In this document: positions 8,070 to 15,568 of the stretch, in pieces | Layout of the letters: each line of letters begins with the position of its first letter | How positions within the stretch are numbered: the stretch's first letter is position 1 | From: an uncultured Mycolicibacterium sp. | GTDB lineage: Bacteria > Actinomycetota > Actinomycetes > Mycobacteriales > Mycobacteriaceae | Direction: 5' to 3' | DNA: 39,912 bases | Assembly: GCA_945957405.1 (NCBI GenBank) | Contig: CAMFLL010000021.1 | Location: 1-39,912, forward strand | The notes under the pieces: generated by a model | Databases searched by the model: none | Seen by the model: the letters and a program-made list of their open reading frames with translations, nothing else | Told to the model about the DNA's origin: nothing | Translations under genes and position numbers: made by a program

Positions 8070-11000
8070 GGATCAATTCGACCAAAGCACAATCGGCAGG
8101 CGCTCGCCCGACCACATCGGCCAGGACTGAGGCCGCACCGGCGCCGCGGTCGTCGACGTCGTCGATCGCGGCTCGCAGTTCGAAGAGCCACGCACCCTGT
8201 GCGCGCGCGAGATCGCGGGCCGCGGCCAGGTCTGCGGTTCTGACGTCCGGTTCGAGCCGGGTCGCCGCGCGCACCCGGAGCAGTTCCGCGTCATAGAAGT
8301 GCACCCCGGACTCTTCGGCGAACCCCAGCGCCCCGTCGATCCGGGTGCGAGCTTGGTCGAGTGCGCCGGAACCGACCAGCAGTTGACCCAGAATGCACCA
8401 GTAGAACGGCCGGAAGGTGACGGCGCCGACGTCTTGCCAGATCCCGACGATCTGTGTCAGGCCCTCGATCAGCCCTGGTAGTGCAGTCGCATCTCCCCTG
8501 CCCGCGGTGACCAGTGCGAGGCCGTCCACCATGTGCTGCTCGGTCGCGCAGAGCAGCTGCCAGAACAGGTCATCGAGGCCGTTTTTCTCGCACTCGGCCG
8601 CCATGCGCCCGATCAGATCCCGTGCGCGGTCGAATTGCCGGGCCTCGGTGCGCACCCAGATCTCCATGTCGATCGCGTACAGGAGGTTGTACGGCCCCTG
8701 CGGATATCCGAGCCTCCCGGCGCGCTGCGTTGCCTGGGCCAGCTGTTCTTCTGCCGTGGCGAGGTGCCCGGCCAGCAGGCGGCTGTAAGCGAGGTGCTCG
8801 TGCGCCAGGGCCACCGGGTCGTGGGTGACGAACCACAAGGCCTGCGCGCGACGCTCGTAGTCATCGCTCCGTAGCTCCGTCGCTTGAACGAAAAGTTGGC
8901 GCGCGGTGTCGAATTCGCCCCCCAACCACGCAATGATGCCCGACGACGCTGCCATCACAGGTCGAAACCACTGCCGACCCAGCGTGGCGCCCTCCGTCAC
9001 GGCGGCGGCAATCTGACCCGCGCGGTGCAGGTCGCCACGCCACACGTAGTAGGCCCCGACGGCCAGCAGCGTCGCGAACACCTGATCCTCGCTGAGGTCG
9101 GTCCCCGCCAGCTGCAGGCAGCGCTCGAAATCGGAAACAGCGACGGCGCTCTGGGCTCCTTCAGCGATGGCGGTCAGGAACCCGCGCTCGAGCCGTGGCC
9201 CGATTTCCTGCCGATCCCGATCGCGGCTGGGCGGGGACAATTCGAGCTGTGCCAACGCGTTGGTGAGGTATGCACGGGACTCCGCGAGCGCGCCACGGTG
9301 CCGTGCGGTGTGGGATGCCCGGCAGTAGGCAGCCGCCGCCTCGGCCGGTCGCCCAGCGTGCCCGTAATGTGCGGCGACCAGGGGCCAGTCGGGGTCGCCG
9401 GTGGTGTCCTGGATCAGCCGATCGGCGACCTTCGCGTGCAGCGCCTGCCGGACACTGGGCGGCGCAAGTTCTTCGGCGAGCTCGCGGAGCAGTTCGTGGC
9501 GGAACTGCCATTCGTCGTTCTCGAGCGGTTCGAAGACACGGGCGTTGCCGAGTTCGTCCATCACCGCGTCGACCGATTCGATGCGCAGATCGACCACGGC
9601 GGTCAACAGCAGCCGATCGAACCGGCGTCCGATGACTGCGGCGGCTTCGACCACCGGCACCGCATTGTCGGCGGACCGGAGACGTGCAAGCAATGGCTCG
9701 TAGAGGGAATCCGGAACGCGGCGGCCGTCGTCGGTGGCCATCCGGATGCCGGCCACGACCTGCTCAATGTGAAACGGCACGCCGTCACATCGCCGCCGGA
9801 CCTCCGACCGTTCGGACGGGCTCAACGTGGCGTCGATGGACAGCATGAGTTCGTCGGCTTCCGCGTCGGTGATCGGCGCCAGGTCGTGCACCGCCAGCGG
9901 CCATCCGGGCGGTGGCCACCCACCGTCGCGTCCGGTGAACACAATCAGCAGAGCCGACTGGTCCGCTTTCAAGATCGAGCCGAGCAGGTCGACTGAAGAG
10001 CTGTCGAACCAATGCAGATCTTCGGCGACCAACAATGCCGGACCCGCTCCGCATCGTGCGGACAGGTAGGCCTGGATGGTCGAGGCGATCAGTTCCTCGA
10101 GCTTCTTCCCTTGGGCACGCACCGGTTCGTAACCGTGCTCGGGACCGATCGCCAGAACCGGCGCGAGCACCGGCACCATTTTTGCGGAATCCAGCCCCAG
10201 CGTTGATAATTCGACCTCGAGCAGACGTAACCGTTGATCCGGTGGCGTGTGTCGGTCAATACCGCAATGTTGTTCGAGCAGCCTGCGCACCGGGTGCAGC
10301 CCCACATCACAGTGGTTGCTCGAGCCATACAGGTGCACCACTCGGCCGCCGCACCGTTCGACGAGGTCGGCGGCGTCTGCGGCAAGTCGGCTCTTGCCGA
10401 TGCCCGGTTCACCCCGGAAAGCCAGCGCCACCGTGGAGCCGTACTCGCGTACCGCGTCCCAGCATCTCCGGATCGCGGCGCGTTCCGGCATGCGGCCGAC
10501 GAGCATTCCGTAGGAGGGATCCGAACGGGTCGCGAGTTGCTCGATCACACGGTAGTGCGTTATCAGTCCCTTGACACCTTTGACCGGCGCGGCCGCGCAG
10601 CTCTCGAGTTCAAAGTGCTTACGGATCAACGCCTCGACGGGTGCAGACACCACCACGGCACCCGGCGGTGCCAGCCCAGACACGCGGGCCGTGAGATTGG
10701 CCGCGAGCCCGTAGACATCCTCCTCGCCGGTGTCGAGATAGGTCAGGCCTCGATGGACGCCGACACGAACATCGATGTCGATCCCGAACCGCCGCCGTGC
10801 CTGCGCGCTGATCTCGGCTACGCGGGCCACGATCTCCACAGCCGCGCGCACAGCGCGGAGCACGTCGTCCTCGTGGGCCACAGGATGCCCGAACACTGCC
10901 AGCATCCCGTCACCGGCCACTCGCCCGATGTGGCCCTCGTGCCTGGTCACGGTCTGACGCACCTGCTCGCGATACCGCCCCACGACGGAGCGATAGGTTT

Positions 11001-11325
11001 CGAGCTCCACCCGGGTCGACAGCGCGGTCGAGTCGACAAGGTCAGCGAACAGCAGGGTGAGCCGCCTGATCTCCCCGACATCACCGGGCGCCGCGAGCAG
11101 ATCCTCGGCGTCGGTGTTGTCGTGGTCAGCGGCAAGCACCTGACCGGCGAGTGCGGTGGCGACGAGGCGGTCACCTCGGTTGATCGCCGCCACGGCGCCG
11201 TCGATCAACGCGTCAATCTCAGAGCGTCGCTCGGGCGTGTTTTCGTCGCGACCGACGATGCCGGACCAACCGTCCACCACGTCAGTAGTTTCGCACTCTG
11301 CTGACCGCGTCCGCAGGCCACTCAT
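8047..11325 (-). CDS. Class III cyclase - AAA ATPase - TPR regulatory protein
   Basis: A very large cytoplasmic signalling protein of 1092 residues from MSGLRT; an upstream GTG/ATG in frame at 11367 would give 1106. Numbering below is for the longer form. A class III nucleotide cyclase domain spans about 100-275 with metal aspartates D109 (LLFADLVDST) and D153 (VAGDGMLAVFG) and N224/R228 in GLAANLTARV. The usual base-selecting lysine before GDG is Arg149, so activity is uncertain. A STAND-type ATPase follows, with Walker A GEPGIGKS (319-326) and Walker B LLVAEDLHW. Residues ~640-1080 are helical TPR-like repeats. Mycobacteria have several such proteins, often ending in a LuxR DNA-binding domain; none is present here. 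It diverges from the FHA-HTH gene. Confidence 0.85.
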   Translation of the reverse strand: MSGLRTRSAECETTDVVDGWSGIVGRDENTPERRSEIDALIDGAVAAINRGDRLVATALAGQVLAADHDNTDAEDLLAAPGDVGEIRRLTLLFADLVDSTALSTRVELETYRSVVGRYREQVRQTVTRHEGHIGRVAGDGMLAVFGHPVAHEDDVLRAVRAAVEIVARVAEISAQARRRFGIDIDVRVGVHRGLTYLDTGEEDVYGLAANLTARVSGLAPPGAVVVSAPVEALIRKHFELESCAAAPVKGVKGLITHYRVIEQLATRSDPSYGMLVGRMPERAAIRRCWDAVREYGSTVALAFRGEPGIGKSRLAADAADLVERCGGRVVHLYGSSNHCDVGLHPVRRLLEQHCGIDRHTPPDQRLRLLEVELSTLGLDSAKMVPVLAPVLAIGPEHGYEPVRAQGKKLEELIASTIQAYLSARCGAGPALLVAEDLHWFDSSSVDLLGSILKADQSALLIVFTGRDGGWPPPGWPLAVHDLAPITDAEADELMLSIDATLSPSERSEVRRRCDGVPFHIEQVVAGIRMATDDGRRVPDSLYEPLLARLRSADNAVPVVEAAAVIGRRFDRLLLTAVVDLRIESVDAVMDELGNARVFEPLENDEWQFRHELLRELAEELAPPSVRQALHAKVADRLIQDTTGDPDWPLVAAHYGHAGRPAEAAAAYCRASHTARHRGALAESRAYLTNALAQLELSPPSRDRDRQEIGPRLERGFLTAIAEGAQSAVAVSDFERCLQLAGTDLSEDQVFATLLAVGAYYVWRGDLHRAGQIAAAVTEGATLGRQWFRPVMAASSGIIAWLGGEFDTARQLFVQATELRSDDYERRAQALWFVTHDPVALAHEHLAYSRLLAGHLATAEEQLAQATQRAGRLGYPQGPYNLLYAIDMEIWVRTEARQFDRARDLIGRMAAECEKNGLDDLFWQLLCATEQHMVDGLALVTAGRGDATALPGLIEGLTQIVGIWQDVGAVTFRPFYWCILGQLLVGSGALDQARTRIDGALGFAEESGVHFYDAELLRVRAATRLEPDVRTADLAAARDLARAQGAWLFELRAAIDDVDDRGAGAASVLADVVGRAPADCALVELIRARRILA

Positions 11326-11340
11326 CACTCTGATCCCGAC

Positions 11341-11428
11341 GTTGCAACAGCCGCAAAAATGTAGCACTGCAACAGTAAAGTTACGGTATGCTCACCTGGA
11401 TCTTTGAAGTTGTAGCAATGGTGTAGCA
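11341..11428. promoter_or_regulatory. Cluster of TGTAGCA/TGCAACA boxes in the divergent promoter region
   Basis: Five related heptamers lie between the cyclase-ATPase and FHA-HTH genes. They are TGCAACA at 11343-11349 (inside the palindrome GTTGCAAC at 11341-11348), TGTAGCA at 11360-11366, TGCAACA at 11368-11374, TGTAGCA at 11411-11417 and TGTAGCA at 11422-11428. The second and third form a 15-bp near-palindrome, TGTAGCACTGCAACA, with one mismatch. The last two are direct repeats 11 bp apart, one helical turn, and the last touches the AGGAGG ribosome site. This layout suggests cooperative binding by a dimeric repressor, most simply the adjacent HTH protein. The site is seen; the function is inferred. 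Confidence 0.5.
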
Positions 11429-11444
11429 GGAGGATGCAGCAATC

Positions 11445-12545
11445 ATGGATGCGGCGGTCACCGGAGAACCAGGTTCTGCAGCCCCGACTTCGTCGACCGC
11501 CCCCCGGCTCATCATCCGCTGCGGCGACGTGAGCCAGACCGTCGATCCGGCACAGGGTGAGGTCACCATCGGCCGCGATCCGACGTCCACCGTCCGGTTC
11601 GACTACGCCTGGATGTCGCGCACCCATGTACGCCTGCGCGCCGAAGGGTCGACCTGGGTGGCCACCGACGACAGCCGCAACGGCATGTACATCGACGGCG
11701 CCCGCCATGAGTCCCTGGCGATCACCGACGGGATGACGATCCGACTCGGCGACGCCGAGGGTTTCCCGGTCGAATTCTTCCTGGGCGGCAGCTCGCCATC
11801 CGGAGACCAGGATCTCGACACCGATGCCGAAACCGACGAAGGCGATGTCGATCCCGATATCGCGCGCGCCGGGGCCGCGGTCGCCGCGCGCCGGCGTGAC
11901 CTCGAATTGACCCAGCGTGGCCTGGCCCGGGACAAGATCATCAACGCGGGTGCCCTCATCGCGTTCGAGAAGGGCCGCAGCTGGCCACACGAAAGCACCC
12001 GCACCAAACTCGAAGAGATCCTGCAATGGCCGTCGGGCGCCATCGCGGGAATTCGGCAAGGCGCCCCGTCGCCGGATGACGAGACGACACAGGTCATTTC
12101 GACGTCGGTGGCCTCACCGCTGATCGCTCAGACCATCCAGCTGGCACTCAAGAGCGTCGACACCGCGCTGGGGGCGCTGCCGCCCACCGACACCCCGGAA
12201 TTTCGCACCGCCGCCACCGCGATCCTCGCAGATCTGCGAAACCTGCAGGCCGTCGCGGGCGACGCGGCGCGAAACGCCCCCGGAGCCCCGGCGTTGGTGA
12301 TCGCGCTGGGCGCGGTGCGCCGCCGCCACGACGATTTGATGTCGAAGGTGGCCGCTGCACCCGGCGCCACCGCGGGACAGCGGCTGTTCGCCGCGCGCCG
12401 ACGCGTCAACCTCACCGCCGAGGATGCGGCACTGGCCGCCGGTCTGCCCACCGGATTGATCGAGGCTGCCGAATCAGGCCAGCCGATCCCCCCACACGCC
12501 GAGGCCGCCATCGCGGCACTGGTGACCGAACTCGAAAGCGCCTGA
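11445..12545 (+). CDS. FHA-domain protein with XRE-type helix-turn-helix domains
   Basis: A 366-residue protein. An FHA phosphothreonine-binding domain occupies about 22-113 with the conserved GRDPTSTV (R44), SRTHVRL (S58, H61) and DDSRNGMYIDG (N79). After an acidic linker (120-140), residues 142-195 look like an XRE/Cro helix-turn-helix: AARRRDLELTQRGLARDKIINAGALIAFEKGR. A second, C-terminal segment (about 314-363) repeats the same pattern: GQRLFAARRRVNLTAEDAALAAGLPTGLIEAAESG. It is therefore a likely phosphorylation-sensing DNA-binding regulator. AGGAGG (11428-11433) lies 11 nt before the ATG. The kinase-type downstream gene starts 2 nt after the stop, indicating an operon. It may bind the TGTAGCA boxes upstream and control both directions. 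Confidence 0.8.
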   Translation: MDAAVTGEPGSAAPTSSTAPRLIIRCGDVSQTVDPAQGEVTIGRDPTSTVRFDYAWMSRTHVRLRAEGSTWVATDDSRNGMYIDGARHESLAITDGMTIRLGDAEGFPVEFFLGGSSPSGDQDLDTDAETDEGDVDPDIARAGAAVAARRRDLELTQRGLARDKIINAGALIAFEKGRSWPHESTRTKLEEILQWPSGAIAGIRQGAPSPDDETTQVISTSVASPLIAQTIQLALKSVDTALGALPPTDTPEFRTAATAILADLRNLQAVAGDAARNAPGAPALVIALGAVRRRHDDLMSKVAAAPGATAGQRLFAARRRVNLTAEDAALAAGLPTGLIEAAESGQPIPPHAEAAIAALVTELESA

Positions 12546-12547
12546 TC

Positions 12548-13609
12548 GTGGGCGGCGTCGCCGAACTCGTCCCGGTGCTGCCCGCCCACCGTTTCGACGA
12601 AGTGGCACTGTCGCGGTATCTGCGGCAGCATCTCGACGGTTTCGACGGCAACATCGAGATCCGTCAGTTCCAGGGCGGTCAGAGCAATCCCACTTACCAT
12701 CTCGAGACGTCGGCCGGCGAGTTCGTCCTGCGCAAGAAACCGCCGGGCAAGCTACTCCCCCGCGCCCACGCCGTCGATCGCGAATACCGGATCATCACCG
12801 CACTCGCCGACACCGACGTCCCCGTCCCGGTCACCCGCCTGATGTGCGATGACGAAAATGTGATCGGCACACCATTTTTCGTGATGGACCACGTGCCAGG
12901 CCGCATCTACCCGGACCGGGTGCTCCGCGACGGCACACCGGCCGAACGCGCCGCTGTCTACGACGACCTCGCCCGCGTCCTGGCAGCACTGCACCGGGTG
13001 GACTGGAAGGCCGTCGGCCTCGAGGGTTTCGGCAAACCGGACGGCTATGTGGCCCGGCAGGTCTCACTGTGGACCAAGCAGTGGGAGGCCGCCCGCAGCG
13101 AGGACATGCCCGAGATGGACCTGCTCGCCGCGTGGCTGCCGCAGCATCTGCCGCCCGATGACGAACCCGCCTGCATCGCGCACGGCGACTACCGGTTGGG
13201 CAACGTACTGCTGCACCCGACCGAACCTCGTGTGGTCGCCGTGCTGGATTGGGAACTGGCCACCATCGGCCACCCGCTGGCCGACCTGGCGTACACCTGC
13301 CTGACGTACTACTTCCCCTCCGGGCCAACGGGTTCGGAAGGCGTCGCCGGTGAGAGCCTGGCCGGAACCGGGATCCCGGACCAGACCGCGTTCGTCGACG
13401 CCTACTGCAGCTATGTCGGGCGCGATGTACCCGAATCGCTCGACGTGTACGTGGTGTTCTCCATGTTTCGGCTGGCCTCCATCGCGGCCGGGGTGTGGCG
13501 GCGTGGGTTGGACGGTAACGCCGCCGATGCGCGCGCGGTCTCGGACATGTTCCGCACGCGCTACCGCCAGATCGCCGAAGGCGCCTGGGCGCTGGCCGGT
13601 AACCTCTGA
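12548..13609 (+). CDS. APH-fold phosphotransferase (ACAD10/11 N-terminal type, FadE36-like)
   Basis: A 353-residue aminoglycoside-phosphotransferase-fold kinase, starting at GTG 2 nt after the FHA gene. Key features are the nucleotide-binding GGQSNPTYHL loop, the ATP lysine region FVLRKKPPG, the catalytic loop HGDYRLGN (H212, D214, N219) and the metal-binding DWELAT (D234). The sequence matches the branch related to the N-terminal domain of human ACAD10/ACAD11 and to mycobacterial proteins misnamed FadE36. In ACAD10/11 the domain phosphorylates 4-hydroxyacyl-CoA so that it can enter beta-oxidation. It is thus more likely a lipid-catabolism kinase than an antibiotic-resistance enzyme. The operon link with a regulator is notable, but the substrate is unproven. 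Confidence 0.85.
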   Translation: MGGVAELVPVLPAHRFDEVALSRYLRQHLDGFDGNIEIRQFQGGQSNPTYHLETSAGEFVLRKKPPGKLLPRAHAVDREYRIITALADTDVPVPVTRLMCDDENVIGTPFFVMDHVPGRIYPDRVLRDGTPAERAAVYDDLARVLAALHRVDWKAVGLEGFGKPDGYVARQVSLWTKQWEAARSEDMPEMDLLAAWLPQHLPPDDEPACIAHGDYRLGNVLLHPTEPRVVAVLDWELATIGHPLADLAYTCLTYYFPSGPTGSEGVAGESLAGTGIPDQTAFVDAYCSYVGRDVPESLDVYVVFSMFRLASIAAGVWRRGLDGNAADARAVSDMFRTRYRQIAEGAWALAGNL

Positions 13610-13639
13610 TCTGTCGGCGTCCCGGAATACGGTGACACC

Positions 13640-14239
13640 GTGCCATTGCAGAACCGCGTCACCCCCACGGGCGCCATCATCGCCACCGCCGCGCGCGGCA
13701 CCATGATGGGCAACCGCGGCCGGCTGCACAACGCGGACAAGCAGATCGTCCGGCAAGCCAGAGGCACGTTGTGGATCATCTGCCTTCTCGAGTTCCGCGG
13801 CCGCGGCCGCGAGGTGATGCACCCGCGCAGCTACACCGAATTGTTCTTCCTCGACGAGGCCGTGGCGCTGGCCGCCGGACACCGACCGTGCGGTGAGTGC
13901 CGTCGCACGGCCTACCGGAGCTATCTCGACGCGGTCAACGCCACCGGCAATGCCCATGCCGAGGGTGCCCGCGAACTCGATCGACTACTGCACGCGTCAC
14001 GCACGGCCCCGCCGGTCACCACCGCGGTCGCGAACTTACCCGACGGTGCCTTCATCACCATGGGCGACAACGATTTCCGGCTGCTGTGGCGGGGCGCCCT
14101 GCACCGCTGGACGCCGGCCGGCTACGTCGACGCCATCTCAGCCGCCGGCGTCGATCACGCCCGCGTCCTCACACCGGCGGTGTCGGTGGATGCACTCCGG
14201 CGGGGGTATGCGGTCGACGTGCATGTCACGGCGCGGTAG
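13640..14239 (+). CDS. Conserved hypothetical protein with CxxC motif
   Basis: A 199-residue protein read from GTG. I do not recognise a characterised family. The most distinctive stretch is AAGHRPCGECRRTAYRSYL (C84, C87 and H81), which resembles the metal-binding Cys/His knuckle of Ada-like domains, so a bound metal is possible. The N-terminal half (MMGNRGRLHNADKQIVRQARGTLWIICLLEFRGRGREVM) is basic and contains short beta-strand patterns. The C-terminal half looks like a second alpha/beta segment. There is no signal peptide or membrane helix. It lies 30 nt after the phosphotransferase gene and may be the third gene of that operon. It converges on a DUF5994 gene. Confidence 0.7.
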   Translation: MPLQNRVTPTGAIIATAARGTMMGNRGRLHNADKQIVRQARGTLWIICLLEFRGRGREVMHPRSYTELFFLDEAVALAAGHRPCGECRRTAYRSYLDAVNATGNAHAEGARELDRLLHASRTAPPVTTAVANLPDGAFITMGDNDFRLLWRGALHRWTPAGYVDAISAAGVDHARVLTPAVSVDALRRGYAVDVHVTAR

Positions 14240-14292
14240 CGCGCACCGGGTGACTGCGTCGTGGATCCGCCACCTGAACAAGCTCTGCGCTA

Positions 14293-14766
14293 TCAGGAGA
14301 TATTGGACTGCATCCGAACGGTACGCATAATGGCGTCGGCAGTGCGATACGCGCGGGTGTCGAGGTGAACGGGGTTGATCTGAAGTCCCGCCGTCAGGCG
14401 CAGCACCATCACGGCGACCGCGACGCTGGTTCGGCCCGGAACGATCAACAGATTCGCGCGGTAGCCCTCTCCGCACGCCGAGATCACCCGCAGGCGGGTG
14501 GCTTCCCATCCCAAGAGATTGAAGTCCGGTGGGTTCTGGGTCATCGTCCAATTGAGCTTGATGTCGGTGACCGCACCGAGGTGCACCGCCAGAACCGACA
14601 CCAGGCCCGGGAGCTCCCTGGCGATCTGCGTTGTGCGCGGCCACCATGCGCCATCCACGACGTTTCCGAGTGTCGGCGCCAAAGTGAGTCTGGTTCTGCC
14701 GGTGTCATCGGGATTGACCGCCACGCTGTTGACTGCCACAACATCAGAGGCTTGCGAAGTAACCAT
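14293..14766 (-). CDS. DUF5994 family protein
   Basis: About 157 residues from the ATG at 14766 (MVTSQASDVV); an in-frame ATG at 14838 would add 24 residues that look unlike the family. The core RTRLTLAPTLGNVVDGAWWPRTTQIARELPGLVSVL is the DUF5994 signature: R-L-x-L-x-P-x-L-G then D-G-A-W-W-P-R. It is followed by the strand-rich region NWTMTQNPPDFNLLGWEATRLRV and ANLLIVPGRTSVAVAVMVLRL. The family is common in Mycobacterium and other actinobacteria, usually as small stand-alone cytoplasmic proteins, and its function is not known to me. No signal peptide or membrane segment is seen in the shorter form. Confidence 0.7.
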   Translation of the reverse strand: MVTSQASDVVAVNSVAVNPDDTGRTRLTLAPTLGNVVDGAWWPRTTQIARELPGLVSVLAVHLGAVTDIKLNWTMTQNPPDFNLLGWEATRLRVISACGEGYRANLLIVPGRTSVAVAVMVLRLTAGLQINPVHLDTRAYRTADAIMRTVRMQSNIS

Positions 14767-14914
14767 CGGTACAGAGCTTTCCGCTTGGGATGCATCTGCC
14801 CACGGCTGTGAACGGACGATAAACCACAACAGGTCCATCGGTGAACCGCTGTGCCTTCGACACTACGCCATCACCACGGCCCGATCTCCACCGGATCACT
14901 CCACCGGCATTCGG

Positions 14915-15112
14915 TCAGTGCCAGAATCTCGGTTTCCTCGACCGTTTTTCGTCGCCTGACACGTCGGTCCACTCGCTCGACGCGTAGCTGTGCGGTGTCT
15001 TGGCGCCAGTTCGGACCACATCCAGCGTGCCATCGTTGTGCTTGACGAACGCATCGCCGAATCGCATGTATCGATCGATTTCGCCATCGGCGCGGGTGAC
15101 AGAGACAGTCAT
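14915..15112 (-). CDS. Small conserved hypothetical protein (65 aa)
   Basis: The ATG at 15112 is preceded by GGAGG with a 6-nt spacer, one of the clearest ribosome sites in the window. The longer open frame upstream of it is composed of unlikely sequence. The peptide (MTVSVTRADGEIDRYMRFGDAFVKH through KRSRKPRFWH) has two beta-strand-like blocks and a basic tail. I recall similar short proteins of about 65 residues in other mycobacteria, but no assigned function. It has no signal peptide. It is transcribed away from the 43-residue gene at 15394, so the 281-nt space between them carries both promoters. Confidence 0.65.
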   Translation of the reverse strand: MTVSVTRADGEIDRYMRFGDAFVKHNDGTLDVVRTGAKTPHSYASSEWTDVSGDEKRSRKPRFWH

Positions 15113-15393
15113 GGTGAACCTCCGGGCCGGCAGAGCCGGATTCAGTCGCGGAAAATGGCGACCCGCCCCGAGGCCATCGAGTTCCTTGGTGAGCGAACAC
15201 TGCTGGAACGTGCTCGACCAGATCCACCGTACTCCGTCCGCGTGTGCCACCCTCGACCATCTCTTCATTGTCGGTGATCGTCTATGCCACAACGGTTTCC
15301 GGATCACCTCGGACAGGTGACAGTTGGAGCGCCTGCAACGGCGTACAGTCACGGTACCGGGACCACCGCAGGCCCCCCAACGGAAGGGCCACC

Positions 15394-15525
15394 ATGTCTG
15401 ACAAGTCACCCCGACAATCCATGACCAAGAAATCCGGCAAATCCCTCAAGGAGAAGCGGGCCGACAAACGGGCCAAGTCGGACCAGCCTGCACCACTCGA
15501 CAGCGCGAAGCCGCGGCGAGGCTAG
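15394..15525 (+). CDS. Very small basic protein (43 aa)
   Basis: A 43-codon gene, MSDKSPRQSMTKKSGKSLKEKRADKRAKS onward, preceded by GGAAGG about 9 nt before the ATG. It is dominated by Lys, Arg and Ser and is likely disordered. Such short Lys-rich proteins with the KSGKSLKEKRADKRAK core are widespread in mycobacteria without a known role; nucleic-acid binding is a guess from charge only. A TANNNT-type hexamer TACAGT at 15344-15349 lies at a suitable distance for a promoter. A hairpin over the stop codon separates it from the convergent tex gene. Confidence 0.65.
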   Translation: MSDKSPRQSMTKKSGKSLKEKRADKRAKSDQPAPLDSAKPRRG

Positions 15526-15535
15526 CCGCTTCGCC
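15515..15535. terminator. Hairpin between convergent small gene and tex
   Basis: GGCGAGGC (15515-15522) pairs with GCTTCGCC (15528-15535), eight pairs with one G-U, around the 5-nt loop TAGCC that includes the small gene's TAG stop. It lies between two convergent genes, a usual place for a shared terminator. No U tract. Confidence 0.35.
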
Positions 15536-15568
15536 TGCGTCGCAACGAGATCCGACCTGAGCGGTCAG

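Noticed and set aside
8047-8300. LuxR-type DNA-binding domain at the C terminus of the cyclase-ATPase
   Set aside because: Related mycobacterial proteins have one, but the last 80 residues here are TPR-like and end in VELIRARRILA with no HTH pattern.
12548-13609. Aminoglycoside resistance by the APH-fold protein
   Set aside because: The motifs fit the ACAD10/11-FadE36 branch linked to lipid catabolism, not the drug-modifying branch.
15324-15349. TTGGAG and TACAGT as a SigA promoter for the 43-residue gene
   Set aside because: The spacer is only 14 nt. The TACAGT hexamer alone may still act as a -10 element, but the pair is not supported.
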